Source of the DNA: Calothrix sp. PCC 7716 | Lineage (GTDB): Bacteria > Cyanobacteriota > Cyanobacteriia > Cyanobacteriales > Nostocaceae | DNA: 64,000 bases | NCBI RefSeq assembly: GCF_019977735.1 | Contig: NZ_AP025018.1 | Coordinates: 2,294,001-2,358,000 of the forward strand | Reading direction: 5' to 3' | Shown here: in pieces, positions 19,197 through 28,938 of the stretch | Layout of the letters: every line of letters starts with the position of its first letter | Numbering within the stretch: the first letter of the stretch is position 1 | Made by a program: the position numbers and the translations under genes | Notes under the pieces: model-generated | What the model was told of the DNA's origin: nothing | The model's database searches: none | The model's input: the letters and a program-made list of their open reading frames with translations, nothing else

Positions 19197-21791
19197 CTAG
19201 TTTGCTTGTATTGGTGTTTGTGTGGGTTCGGGTGTGGTTTCGATGGTCGGAAATACTTCGGGTGATTCGATTATTGTGTCCGTATGTTGCTCTGTTTGTG
19301 TTGCTTGTGGTAGTTCGATAGGTTGTTGAGGAGTTTGAATTGGTGTTGGTGCAATGTATGGAGTGTCCATGCGCGGTTGATTATTTATTTGGGGTGTTTG
19401 AGGTGATATTAGTTTTGGTTTTGGGAGTGGTAAAGGTGTTTGAATTATAGGGGAAGGCGCCACTGGAATATCGTATGTCGGTTGAATAGCTGATATTGCC
19501 ATTCCCTTCATTATTATTTGCTGTAATGTTTTGCCGTTACTGTCGGTTAGTTGTAAGCTTGCGCGATGTTCACCAATTTCGATAGGAGCAAATACTATTG
19601 ATATATTACACCTTTGTTTGGGTGGTATTGTGGTTGCACAAGTGCTGTTAGTAATATCAAAATCTCCTTGTTTGCCTGTTGTTTCAATTTCGGCGATTCG
19701 CATTGATACTGAGCTATCGTTGGTAATTGTTACTGTTTCACTTTCACTTTCTGTGTTTACTCGCTGTTTGCCAAAGTTTAAATCACTGGTGTTGACGTTA
19801 AATGTTGATACGTTTGTTAATTCTTTTGGTTGCGATAAGGCGCCATTTGGTGCAGGTGATGTGATTAAATGTGATACGACATACCAAGCTAGTAATCCGG
19901 CAAAAGCTGAACACAATAGCGGTATTAATGCAATAGCCAAAAATTGTAATTTGGTATTAGTTTGAGTGCGATTAATTCTATATTGTGTGATTTCATCTGG
20001 TTCTGGTGAAGAAATTTTTACTAGTTTTAAATTCTGACTAGTAGCTGTAACTGCATCTCCTAAATTCAAAGATTCACGAATTTTTAACGCACTTGTTAAG
20101 TATTTGTGCGCTTCTACACTCGTATCATTCAAGCACAGAGCTATGCTTCCTAGTTGGTGCAGCATCCAAGCTTCGTTCTGTTTGTCGTTTAAGGCAATTG
20201 AAGCTTGCAAACCGTATTGTAATACTTGTTCCCACAATCCCCAACGTTTACTCAAGAATAAGGAAACTTCAGCAGCTTTTACTAAACGCAAAATGTTCGA
20301 GTAGCATTCTGTTTGAGTTGCCCAGGTGAGAATAGGGATTAAAGCATTGGGAGTACCCAAGGTTAAAAATTCAGGATATTTTTCTGCCCAAGTTATGAAA
20401 TTAGAGAGTACACGTTCGTAAAATGAGTTTAAAACTAGCTCTTGCTTTAATGATATTACTAGAGTTTTATTCAGAGAATATCGATTAAACTCTGTATCAA
20501 TTAAATTCCAATTTAGCAAGCTGGCTAATATTTCTGATGTATCGTTAGCTTCGCTTAAAGCTTCGATTTGCACCCTCGATAACCCAATTCCATCAACCGT
20601 TGCTAACGTCGCTAAAATATTTTGATGTTCTGCTGGTAATACTTTCAAAATTTGCTTAATCAATTTTTGACTGCTTTCAGGTGGTTGTAACTTTAATACC
20701 AACTCACTCAATGTACACACATTTTTGTTGATGCAATTTACAGCAAGCTGCATCATATATGGATGTCCTGAAAGCAAATTAGCTAGTGCTTCTACTGCCA
20801 CTAGCTCTTCTGCACTAATTGATTGATGTAATTTTTGCGTGATAAATGCTATGCTATCACGTTTAGACAATCCTAATAATTGTGTAGAAGAACTAGAAGA
20901 TAGCTTTTGACTTGATGATGCTACTATAAAGCGACTATCAGGTAATATTGATTCTAGTTGCTGGATTTCTTCTGACGTTAAGTTTACGTCATCTAAAAAG
21001 ATTAAAAGCTTTTTATTGTGAAGAAATCGGCGAGTTTCTAAGTTCGTTGGTTTAGTTGTTTTAGTTGGTTTATTTGTGTCGCTTTCGTGGAAAAGTTCAA
21101 ATAGATGTTGTAGTAAATCGGCTTGCGAATGATAAGCATTACCAAACCAAACTGCACCATCGGTAAAAATTGAATTTTTGCGGATAAAGTATAATAAATG
21201 TCTCAGTAATGCCGATTTGCCTAATCCTTCTGAACCATAAAATTCGATGGATTGATTTGTATCTAACGATGTTAAGGCGCCTTTTATTTGTGATAATCGT
21301 CCAATTAAATTGGGTAAAGGACGCGGCAGCATTACAAGGCACTGCGAATGATATTCAATCTCTTTTTGTTGGGCTTTGCTAACTATAATACCTTTGGAAG
21401 ATATTTGAACTTTGTGCCTACCTACACTCAGTTGTTTCGCTGGCTGAGGATTTACAGGCGCCTTTGCTGAAGCGTTATTGTTCAAATCTAAACGAAGTGG
21501 ATTAAGTGGAATTTCTTGTTGCCACACAGTCTTGTTTTGACCCCACTGTGCAGCATAAATCTTGGCGCTAGCGAGCGATTTTATGCCTAGCTTGAGTATC
21601 CTTTTACCAATACATTTTACTAGAGCTTGCCTTTCTGGTATTTCTGCTCCCAGACAAGCAACATACAAACAACTGTCTTTTACTCCAACTTTTGCCTTGA
21701 TTCCATTCGGTTCAATCAATTCATTTATCAAAGCTTCAATCGCGTTGACATCCCCTTGCTTGGCAAGTTCCTCTGTATGCTGCTGAGTCAT
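19197..21791 (-). CDS. Membrane-anchored STAND ATPase with ASH-type C-terminal domain
   Basis: 864-residue multidomain protein. Domains in order: an N-terminal module (residues 1-95, AKQGDVNAIEALINELI ... WGQ) of a type common at the front of cyanobacterial multidomain proteins; an NB-ARC/STAND ATPase with P-loop GSEGLGKS (about 186-193) and Walker B LLIFLDDVN (about 262-270); a winged-helix and TPR-like helical region to about 590; one membrane helix (about 615-640); an Ig-like ASH/choice-of-anchor D domain (LNFGKQRVN ... VFAPIEIGEH, about 660-760); and a Pro/Gln/Thr-rich tail. The ASH part is probably extracytoplasmic. Start ATG 21789-21791 is preferred over an upstream TTG. A signal-sensing switch is inferred. 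Confidence 0.75.
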   Translation of the reverse strand: MTQQHTEELAKQGDVNAIEALINELIEPNGIKAKVGVKDSCLYVACLGAEIPERQALVKCIGKRILKLGIKSLASAKIYAAQWGQNKTVWQQEIPLNPLRLDLNNNASAKAPVNPQPAKQLSVGRHKVQISSKGIIVSKAQQKEIEYHSQCLVMLPRPLPNLIGRLSQIKGALTSLDTNQSIEFYGSEGLGKSALLRHLLYFIRKNSIFTDGAVWFGNAYHSQADLLQHLFELFHESDTNKPTKTTKPTNLETRRFLHNKKLLIFLDDVNLTSEEIQQLESILPDSRFIVASSSQKLSSSSSTQLLGLSKRDSIAFITQKLHQSISAEELVAVEALANLLSGHPYMMQLAVNCINKNVCTLSELVLKLQPPESSQKLIKQILKVLPAEHQNILATLATVDGIGLSRVQIEALSEANDTSEILASLLNWNLIDTEFNRYSLNKTLVISLKQELVLNSFYERVLSNFITWAEKYPEFLTLGTPNALIPILTWATQTECYSNILRLVKAAEVSLFLSKRWGLWEQVLQYGLQASIALNDKQNEAWMLHQLGSIALCLNDTSVEAHKYLTSALKIRESLNLGDAVTATSQNLKLVKISSPEPDEITQYRINRTQTNTKLQFLAIALIPLLCSAFAGLLAWYVVSHLITSPAPNGALSQPKELTNVSTFNVNTSDLNFGKQRVNTESESETVTITNDSSVSMRIAEIETTGKQGDFDITNSTCATTIPPKQRCNISIVFAPIEIGEHRASLQLTDSNGKTLQQIIMKGMAISAIQPTYDIPVAPSPIIQTPLPLPKPKLISPQTPQINNQPRMDTPYIAPTPIQTPQQPIELPQATQTEQHTDTIIESPEVFPTIETTPEPTQTPIQAN

Positions 21792-22278
21792 TGGCTTTGC
21801 ACGCTTATAAACTATCAAGTTTCCTCAAGCACCCTAGTAAGTAGCTACTGCTGTGGTTTTGTATTTTATAACAACAGTACATACCTAATGTTGCCTGCAA
21901 GGGACACTTAATAAAGCGGCGCCTATCCTGATTACTTTTTACTACAAATGTAGTATGAGTTTTTTGAAAATTTTTATCAGTGTTTGTACATATTGTATGA
22001 ACAATGAGGCTAATTTTATTTACATACAAATTACTGAGAGATTATTTATGATTGCTTGTCATAGTTAGCCATAAACATATCAACATCTTAAAATGGTAGT
22101 TATTTATGCTACTATTGGTTGGTTATAAGCATCAATTTATTCATTGCGTTGGTATCTAAAGTCATAAAGAAAGGTTTTGCGGCACCCTAAAATTGAGTAG
22201 TTAGTACCAGTTGTACAATAAACTGATTGCTGAATTGATTCAGAGAAAATATAGGGCTTTCGCACGGGGTATATTAAC
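21792..22278. other. 487-bp divergent spacer, no gene seen
   Basis: Lies between the divergent STAND ATPase and lpdA genes, so it should hold promoters for both. It is AT-rich with one GGCGCC site and no persuasive reading frame, RNA or long hairpin. Confidence 0.4.
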
Positions 22279-23706
22279 GTGAGTGACGGATTTGATTACG
22301 ACTTAGTGATTATCGGCGCCGGAGTAGGTGGACATGGTGCGGCACTCCACGCCGTTAGTTGTGGCTTAAAAACAGCAATTATTGAAGCGAATGATATGGG
22401 CGGAACCTGTGTAAACCGTGGTTGTATTCCTTCAAAAGCACTGCTGGCAGCATCTGGAAAAGTACGTGAGTTGCGTAATGCCCACCACCTAAAAACTTTG
22501 GGCATTCAAATTAGCAACGTCCAGTTCTCAAGAGAGGATATTGCTAACCATGCAAATAACCTTGTCTCTAAAATTCAGGGAGACTTGACGAATAGTTTAA
22601 AACGACTTGGAGTTGATATTATCCGAGGCTGGGGTAAACTAGTAGGTAGTCAAAAAGTTAGCGTTAGTACAGAATCTGGAGAAAAAACTTTTACAGCAAA
22701 AGATATTATTCTTTCACCTGGCTCAATTCCTTTTGTGCCTCCTGGTATCGAAGTTGACGGAAAAACAGTTTTTACTAGCGACCAAGGTGTGAAGTTAGAA
22801 ACACTTCCTGATTGGGTAGCAATTATTGGTAGTGGTTACATTGGTTTAGAATTTTCTGATGTATACTCAGCGCTTGGTTGTGAAATCACAATGATAGAAG
22901 CGCTAGACCAGTTAATGCCAGGGTTTGATAGAGATATTGCCAAGCTTGCCGAACGAGTTTTAATTACTCCTCGTGATATTGAAACTCATGTAGGTATATA
23001 TGCTAAACGTGTCATTCCTGGTGTACCCGTGGTAATTGAACTAGCTAATTTCAAAACCAAAGAAGATGTTGATGTTATTGAAGTTGATGCTTGTTTGGTA
23101 GCTACAGGAAGAATTCCCGCAACCCAAAATCTTGGCTTAGAATCGGTAGGCGCCGAGCTTGACCGTCGTAATTATATTCCAGTTAACGACAGTATGGCTG
23201 TTCTTAGCGGTGGTGAAGTTGTACCACATTTGTGGGCAATAGGAGACGCAACAGGCAAAATGATGTTAGCGCACGCAGCTTCAGCCCAAGGTATTATCGC
23301 GGTTGAAAATATTTGCGGTAGAACCAAGCAAATTGATTACGAAAGCATTCCAGCAGCAGCATTTACCCACCCAGAAGTAAGTTATGTTGGTAAAACTGAA
23401 ACTGCCGCACGTGATATGGGTAAAGAACTCGGTTTTGAAGTTGGAGTTGCTAAAAGTTACTACAAAGGCAATTCTAAAGCTTTAGCAGAAGGTGAAGCCG
23501 ACGGGATGGCAAAAGTAATATATCGTAAAGACACAGGCGAAGTTTTAGGTGTACATATATTTGGCTTACACGCATCAGATTTAATTCATGAAGCGTCAGC
23601 AGCTATTGCCAACCGTCAAACTGTCCACACTCTTGCCCACCTAGTACACGCACACCCAACACTCTCAGAAGTGTTAGACGAAGCTTATAAACGAGCGGTC
23701 GCTTAA
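22279..23706 (+). CDS. lpdA: Dihydrolipoamide dehydrogenase (E3)
   Basis: 475-residue FAD flavoprotein that reoxidises the lipoyl group of 2-oxoacid dehydrogenase and glycine cleavage complexes, passing electrons to NAD+. FAD-binding GAGVGGHG is at 13-20. The redox-active pair [13 protein letters not shown] gives Cys44 and Cys49, the NAD-binding loop IGSGYIGLE is mid-protein, and the C-terminal His459-Pro...Glu464 pair (HPTLSE) completes the active site. It starts with GTG. A heptanucleotide array begins within a few bases of the stop codon. Confidence 0.95.
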   Translation: MSDGFDYDLVIIGAGVGGHGAALHAVSCGLKTAIIEANDMGGTCVNRGCIPSKALLAASGKVRELRNAHHLKTLGIQISNVQFSREDIANHANNLVSKIQGDLTNSLKRLGVDIIRGWGKLVGSQKVSVSTESGEKTFTAKDIILSPGSIPFVPPGIEVDGKTVFTSDQGVKLETLPDWVAIIGSGYIGLEFSDVYSALGCEITMIEALDQLMPGFDRDIAKLAERVLITPRDIETHVGIYAKRVIPGVPVVIELANFKTKEDVDVIEVDACLVATGRIPATQNLGLESVGAELDRRNYIPVNDSMAVLSGGEVVPHLWAIGDATGKMMLAHAASAQGIIAVENICGRTKQIDYESIPAAAFTHPEVSYVGKTETAARDMGKELGFEVGVAKSYYKGNSKALAEGEADGMAKVIYRKDTGEVLGVHIFGLHASDLIHEASAAIANRQTVHTLAHLVHAHPTLSEVLDEAYKRAVA

Positions 23707-23708
23707 AA

Positions 23709-23899
23709 AGTGCTGAGTGGAAAGTGCTGAGTGCTGAGTATAGTTGAAAGTTAGCACTCCTTACTCAGCACTCAGCACTCAGCACTCAGCACTCAGCACT
23801 CCTTACTCCTTACTCAGCACTCAGCACTCCTTACTCCTTACTCCTTACTCAGCACTCAGCACTCCTTACTCCTTACTCAGCACTCAGCACTCAGCACTC
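23709..23899. repeat. Heptanucleotide tandem array (ACTCAGC / ACTCCTT)
   Basis: About 190 bases made almost entirely of two interchanging 7-mers, ACTCAGC and ACTCCTT, with a shorter left part in the opposite orientation (GTGCTGA) that could fold back on it. It resembles the STRR arrays known from filamentous cyanobacteria. It fills the whole space between lpdA and trpC and ends about 14 bases before the trpC ATG. Confidence 0.9.
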
Positions 23900-23913
23900 A
23901 TCACTCTTTTCTT

Positions 23914-24816
23914 ATGCAAATCCGTCGTATCAACCCTAACCCAACCATTAATGTATCTATCGTGCAGTATCAAACAGCTTTAAGCGATACTGAACCAAGT
24001 AATATTTTAGAGGAAATAGTTTGGCATAAGGAAGCTGAAGTGGAGATGCTTCGCGAAAAAGTGCCGTTGCGTGAGTTGCAAAAACAAGCAATGGCTGCAC
24101 CTCCAACACGTGATTTTGTTGCTGCGCTTCGTGATGGTAAAACAAACCCCGCATTAATTGCCGAAGTTAAAAAAGCTTCTCCTAGCAAAGGTGTAATTCG
24201 AGAAGATTTTGACCCTGTAGAAATAGCACAACAGTATCAACGTGCAGGCGCCTCTTGTCTATCTGTACTTACTGACCAAAAGTTTTTTCAAGGTAGTTTT
24301 GATAATTTAGCTATTATTCGTACTGCCGTAGATTTACCGTTGCTGTGTAAGGAATTTGTAATTTATCCTTACCAAATGTACTTAGCACGTGTCTCTGGCG
24401 CCGATGCAGTTTTATTAATTGCCGCAATTTTAAGCGACCAAGATTTACAGTATTTTGTTAAAATTGCTAATACCCTTAAAATGGCTGCCTTAATTGAAGT
24501 TCACACTTTAGAAGAACTTGACCGTGTACTAGCATTAGATGGAGTTTGTTTAGTTGGAATAAATAATCGGAATTTAGAGGATTTTTGCGTAGATTTACAA
24601 ACTACCTGCAAATTACTCTCCGAAAGAGGTCAACAGTTAAAGGAACGTAACATTTTGGTGGTTAGCGAATCAGGACTTCATACACCCGACGACTTAAATG
24701 TTGTGACATCAGCTGGTGCTGCTGCTGTCCTCATCGGTGAGTCTCTCGTTAAACACCCTCAACCTGAAGCTGCAATTCAAAGTCTCTTTGCCAAATCTTC
24801 ATTACCAACAAAATAG
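23914..24816 (+). CDS. trpC: Indole-3-glycerol-phosphate synthase
   Basis: 300-residue TIM-barrel enzyme of tryptophan synthesis that closes the indole ring of carboxyphenylamino-deoxyribulose phosphate. Conserved segments: [13 protein letters not shown] (catalytic Lys), [22 protein letters not shown] and VVSESGL. The extended N-terminus with [14 protein letters not shown] is usual for cyanobacterial TrpC and supports this start. No Shine-Dalgarno is visible because the leader is the heptanucleotide array. Other trp genes are not adjacent. Confidence 0.95.
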   Translation: MQIRRINPNPTINVSIVQYQTALSDTEPSNILEEIVWHKEAEVEMLREKVPLRELQKQAMAAPPTRDFVAALRDGKTNPALIAEVKKASPSKGVIREDFDPVEIAQQYQRAGASCLSVLTDQKFFQGSFDNLAIIRTAVDLPLLCKEFVIYPYQMYLARVSGADAVLLIAAILSDQDLQYFVKIANTLKMAALIEVHTLEELDRVLALDGVCLVGINNRNLEDFCVDLQTTCKLLSERGQQLKERNILVVSESGLHTPDDLNVVTSAGAAAVLIGESLVKHPQPEAAIQSLFAKSSLPTK

Positions 24817-24919
24817 GGGCTTTACCCAAAAACTTGTTCTCTGTGTCACAATTCCAAATAGTACCCTATTCGTTCTGCTGACTTAATACCCCATATTTAA
24901 TCGAAGCGAATCAAACTTC

Positions 24920-25168
24920 ATGGATCAAATTCCTCTGCCTTCACCTGTTCATTACGAACTGCTGCTACAACTGCTAGAACGGCAAACAATGTCAGCAGTA
25001 AATCAAAACCCGGCACTGCGGCAGCAGGTTAACCAGCTTATTATTACTCTTCGCAAAGCAGCTGTTCAACAGAAGCACCTAGAAGAAATTTGTCAGTTTT
25101 CTGCGATGGAGATAGACCACCGTTGGTCAATTAATCACGTCAATACAACTTCTTTAGCAGACCGCTGA
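24920..25168 (+). CDS. Small cyanobacterial protein, DUF5340-like
   Basis: 82-residue soluble, helical protein (HYELLLQLLERQTMSAV, LRQQVNQLIITLRKAA). It resembles a short family conserved across cyanobacteria that I recall as DUF5340; the DUF number is from memory. Function unknown. A strong hairpin 33 bases after the stop suggests it ends a transcript, possibly together with trpC 103 bases upstream. Confidence 0.7.
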   Translation: MDQIPLPSPVHYELLLQLLERQTMSAVNQNPALRQQVNQLIITLRKAAVQQKHLEEICQFSAMEIDHRWSINHVNTTSLADR

Positions 25169-25200
25169 TAAGCAAAGATTAAATATCACTACACTTAAAA

Positions 25201-25222
25201 GCGGGTTAAACAGCTAACCCGC
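25201..25222 (+). terminator. Perfect 8-bp hairpin
   Basis: GCGGGTTA / TAACCCGC around AACAGC. There is no strong T-run after it, so terminator function is likely but not certain. Confidence 0.55.
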
Positions 25223-25427
25223 CACTTGTCTATACTATCTACCAAAATTTGCCACTGCCTGAGTTTGTTTGACATAAGCTTTAATCCTCTGAATGCCTAT
25301 AAATTCACTCAGTAATAATTCTTAATACTCACAGCACTTAAATATCTTAAATTTTAGTGGTTTTATTACATTATCAAGATTTGTTATCGATACAACAATA
25401 ATTCTCTATCTACATCTGGTATGGTTT

Positions 25428-25622
25428 TTATGATGACGTTTCTAGCCAATCGTAAATTCGCTCTAACTGGTCTAAAGTAATTAGCCCATATTGCCACAAA
25501 ATCATTGGTAGCGGTCCAGGGTCTTGTTGACTACGACGAAGTGCAACAGCTATTGATGCACTCGAAATTGCCAAATCCTCTTGTAAAAAGTCAATTAGTC
25601 CGGGATATGTCGATGGTGACAT
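25428..25622 (-). CDS. DUF2949 family protein
   Basis: 64-residue cyanobacteria-specific protein. PGLIDFLQEDLAISSASIA followed by LPMILWQYGLITLDQLERI is the hallmark of DUF2949. The chosen ATG has a near-perfect AGGAGGTGA ribosome site seven bases upstream; a longer frame starting at 25658 would run through that site and is rejected. Function unknown. Short helical fold. Confidence 0.85.
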   Translation of the reverse strand: MSPSTYPGLIDFLQEDLAISSASIAVALRRSQQDPGPLPMILWQYGLITLDQLERIYDWLETSS

Positions 25623-26183
25623 TTTTTTCTCACCTCCTTGCGTAGTGTGTATTGTCATATATCAGTGAGTAAATATTAATTGCCTAGTTGCCAGTAATTG
25701 ATCTGTCACTACACAATCGTCTCTACATTTTTCACAAAATAGCTTTGAATCAGCAAACAATAAGTTTTTTGATGTCAAAACTGCTAAAATTTAACCAAAA
25801 ATTTTATAGGCGTTATTTTGATCTATTTTATTAACCTGAGTAAATATACCTAATAAGGTTATTTAACTCGTTAAATTCCGCTGTATCAAAACTTTAATTT
25901 GCTTATATTGCATCATTAAGGTCTTGTAACTCTTGCATCTAAAGGAATATCTTTTGATACTCAAAGTTTAAGATTTTACCTTCAACTTGCGGTGCTGGTT
26001 TTGAATGACAAGCAGTATACCAAATCTTATCGCCAAAATAAACTTTTTTACAACTAAATCATAACTGTATTGAGCAAGTATTTTATGCTATCTTCTCACA
26101 GAAAGGGTTTCAAGCCATCTGGGTTACATATTTATATCAGCATTTCCTCTATGTGTAAAGAAGCATTTTTAACCCAGTATTTT
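25623..26183. other. About 560 bp without a supported gene
   Basis: Very AT-rich spacer without GGCGCC sites, repeats of the known families or a coherent reading frame. It is upstream of DUF2949 and downstream of the convergent-side DUF192 gene. Confidence 0.4.
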
Positions 26184-26732
26184 TTAGCTAGCAGTGGATT
26201 TGCCACTTGTACTGATAGGTTGTATTTTTATACGGTCACCAACTTTGAGTTTTAGTTCAGCTGCTCTACCTGCACGCAGTTCTATTACCTGGTCGATTAA
26301 TTTATTGGGACCATAGGTTGGACAGGGTTCTGCGGTACAAGGAGGAGCGGAGTCTGTAATATACTCAACAACACCTTGATACATGAAAACCATATCTAAT
26401 TTCACTGGTACATTTTTCATCCAAAAGCTAACTGGTTGGGGTGAAGCAAATGCAAACAACATACCTCGGTTATCAGGTAATGCTGGTCGATACATTAACC
26501 CCATTTGTTGTTGCTCTGGTGTTTTCGCAACTTCTAATTCGATTTTGGCGCCACTTGGCAGAACAGCCACAGCCGATATAGGTAATTGCTGCCCTTTGTT
26601 GGTGTTTTGTGTCACTTGAGCATTTGATAACGAAGTTGGCGCCTCTATAGGAGTTTTAGCCGTTGTAGATGCCGAACACCCTATTAGCCAAATACTCAAA
26701 ATAATCGGAGATAAGTGTAACAAACGTAACAT
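26184..26732 (-). CDS. DUF192 lipoprotein
   Basis: 182-residue exported lipoprotein: signal peptide with lipobox LIGC (Cys19), a low-complexity linker, then a DUF192 domain (about 52-170). The domain has the signatures QQMGLMYRPALPDNRGMLF and FWMKNVPVKLDMVFM and the Cys-containing SAPPCTAEPCPTY loop. DUF192 proteins are small beta-barrels of unknown function. The lipobox places this one on the periplasmic face of a membrane. Confidence 0.85.
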   Translation of the reverse strand: MLRLLHLSPIILSIWLIGCSASTTAKTPIEAPTSLSNAQVTQNTNKGQQLPISAVAVLPSGAKIELEVAKTPEQQQMGLMYRPALPDNRGMLFAFASPQPVSFWMKNVPVKLDMVFMYQGVVEYITDSAPPCTAEPCPTYGPNKLIDQVIELRAGRAAELKLKVGDRIKIQPISTSGKSTAS

Positions 26733-26877
26733 GATTGAGTATTCTGAGATTTTAAACCTCGATTCTACATCTTTGTTCGCGTTTATTGGTAACTAAAGTC
26801 TAAATTTTTTATGAGAATTTTAAAACGAGTATCTCTTGGATACTACTTAAGTATTATTGCTTATTAGTCATAATTTT

Positions 26878-27564
26878 TCAAGTATCCCTTAACACGTAAC
26901 CAACACCACGCACAGTTTGAATTAAGCGCTTTTGACCTTCATCCTCAATTTTGAGACGTAAATAGCGGATGTAGACTTCTATAACATTAGACTCACCCAT
27001 AAAATCGTAGCCCCAAACATTTTCAAGAATTTGCTCGCGTGTTAAGACTTCACGGGGATGCTCCATTAAAAACTTCAAAAGTTCAAATTCTTTCATCGTC
27101 AAATCAATATTGCGTCCACTATAAATAGCGCGACGAGTAGCGATGTCAAGCACCAAGTCACCAAAACGTAGCTGTTCAGTAGTATCTACATCTGGTTTTA
27201 AGTACAGACGAATTAAATTTAAAAAATCTTCAGAGCGATAAGGTTTCAAAAAGTAATCATCAGCACCAGCCTCAAGACAAGCAACACGGTCATCAACGGT
27301 ATCACGTGCCATTAGTATCAGCATTGGTGAGCGAGTACCAGAACCACGAATACTTTTACATAGTGAAAGTCCAGATTCACCTGAAAGCATTCGGTCAACA
27401 ACAATTAAAGCTGGTTCACGTTCACGACTATATCGTAACCCGCATCCAGCATCATGTGCGACAACTGGTTCATAACCAGCTTCTTTTAAATCGCACGAAA
27501 GTTGATTTGCCAAGCTTTCATCGCTTTCAATCACTAAAACACAAGGATTGTGAGCAAGCGTCAT
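26878..27564 (-). CDS. nblR: OmpR-family response regulator, NblR-like
   Basis: 228 residues: receiver domain (about 7-120) and winged-helix DNA-binding domain (about 130-226). It retains the acid pocket (Glu13, Asp15), Asp57 in IVVDRML and Lys107 in FLKPY. The conserved Thr/Ser is replaced by Met (LILMARD, Met85). This atypical receiver and the overall sequence resemble NblR, the regulator of phycobilisome degradation. As I recall, NblR was reported to act without phosphorylation in Synechococcus. RpaA/RpaB are less similar. A heptanucleotide array lies immediately upstream of the start. Confidence 0.7.
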   Translation of the reverse strand: MTLAHNPCVLVIESDESLANQLSCDLKEAGYEPVVAHDAGCGLRYSREREPALIVVDRMLSGESGLSLCKSIRGSGTRSPMLILMARDTVDDRVACLEAGADDYFLKPYRSEDFLNLIRLYLKPDVDTTEQLRFGDLVLDIATRRAIYSGRNIDLTMKEFELLKFLMEHPREVLTREQILENVWGYDFMGESNVIEVYIRYLRLKIEDEGQKRLIQTVRGVGYVLRDT

Positions 27565-27576
27565 ATTTTATCAAGT

Positions 27577-27909
27577 TAGGAGTTAGGAGTTAGGAGTTAT
27601 ATTTTGATGTAGAGACGTGTAAACCGGAGGTTTTCCCGTTATCCGTAAACGGAGTTTTCCCGCAGGGTAGGATATCCCGCAGGGTAGGGATTTATCACGT
27701 CTAGGCACCGTCGATGTTGATAAATTAAACAATTGAATCAGTTTTGAGACATACGATTATACGTGGGAGTACGTATAAGTATCCACGATTCCATTCTGTA
27801 TTTTGATAAATTTTATATCTTATTCTAATTTTTGATTAAAAGAGGCAACAAATAAAACTGTTCCTGGGGTTAAAACCCCAGGCTACAACTAAAACCCCAG
27901 GCTACAACT
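27577..27909. repeat. Repeat-filled spacer upstream of nblR
   Basis: Starts with a GTTAGGA heptamer array (27577-27598). Next comes a CCCGCAGGGTAGG direct duplication in a GACGTG...CACGTC-bordered repeat (about 27612-27705), then a palindrome CCTGGGGTTAAAACCCCAGG (27863-27882) with its right arm repeated once more. The last one lies 12 bases past the nadK stop and may terminate nadK. Confidence 0.6.
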
Positions 27910-27920
27910 GGCGCCGTTGC

Positions 27921-28844
27921 TCAAGGTAACTCTACCGAAGTTGGTTTAGCTATGTGGGGTAGTCCCCAACCTAGCTTTTCTCGCAAAATTCGGAAAAACT
28001 CGTGTCTTTGTAGACGAATAAACTTGGCGCCATATTCTGAACGCTCTAAATAAACCCTGTCCTCTGGCAGAACATAAAAACCAGCATTCCCATCAACGAC
28101 CATAACTAAGCGCGGTGTATTTACTGGGTAAATATTTACCGGGTCGGTATTTGGAAAAACTAATGCTCTTGATGCCAGCGAGTGTGGACAAATTGGGACT
28201 AATTGTAGTACAGGTACACCCGGTATAATAACGGGACCACCAGCGCTTAAAGAATATGCTGTAGAACCTGTAGGAGTAGAAACAATTACCCCATCAGCAG
28301 CAATATCTACCGGAGCATGGCGCCCAACAACAATCTCAAAATGACACATCGAAGTTAGGGGTTCTCGATGTAAGACCATTTCATTCAGACAAAGCGCTTC
28401 CCAAACAACATTTTCTTTACGAAAGACTTTGACCGCGAGCATTGTTCGTTCTTCAATATCATAATCACCTGCAAGTACAGTATCTATAGCTTGAGGCAAC
28501 TTATTGAGGTAAGTTTCAGTGAGAAACCCCATATGACCAGTGTTGACGGCTAACAGCGGAATACCGCAAGGAGCAACCTGCCGTGATGCCGCCAATACCG
28601 TTCCATCTCCCCCCAAAACCACCACAAACTTCATTTCAGAGTCAAAACCAGGGGGTATAAGACCGGAAATAGGGGTATGACAAACAGGACTATCGGGAGT
28701 CGCATAGCCCAACATGCCACCTACACCAGTTGCGAGTTGAACCTCCCAACCAGCAGCGGTCAGTTTGTCTTTAACCTCGATAGCAACACGTTCTGCTATC
28801 GGCTTAATGTCGTTGTAAATAATGCCTGCTTTGGGCACACTCAA
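27921..28844 (-). CDS. nadK: NAD kinase
   Basis: 307-residue cytoplasmic enzyme that phosphorylates NAD to NADP. The diagnostic GGDGT is at 78-82, with [10 protein letters not shown] following and the nucleotide-binding segment [20 protein letters not shown] further on. Length matches the larger of the two NadK types typical of cyanobacteria. It is encoded downstream of ycf39 on the same strand with 94 bases between, so an operon is possible. Confidence 0.93.
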   Translation of the reverse strand: MSVPKAGIIYNDIKPIAERVAIEVKDKLTAAGWEVQLATGVGGMLGYATPDSPVCHTPISGLIPPGFDSEMKFVVVLGGDGTVLAASRQVAPCGIPLLAVNTGHMGFLTETYLNKLPQAIDTVLAGDYDIEERTMLAVKVFRKENVVWEALCLNEMVLHREPLTSMCHFEIVVGRHAPVDIAADGVIVSTPTGSTAYSLSAGGPVIIPGVPVLQLVPICPHSLASRALVFPNTDPVNIYPVNTPRLVMVVDGNAGFYVLPEDRVYLERSEYGAKFIRLQRHEFFRILREKLGWGLPHIAKPTSVELP

Positions 28845-28938
28845 ATATCCAAACTTTTCACAAGACGCTTTTTATTATGCTAATCGTTGCACATTTTTGA
28901 GCAAAAATTCATCCTAGTCTTAAACAATTGACTATTGA

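Noticed and set aside
23744-23983. Open frame rich in Ser-Ala-Leu-Ser repeats
   Set aside because: It is only the translation of the heptanucleotide array and overlaps trpC in another frame.
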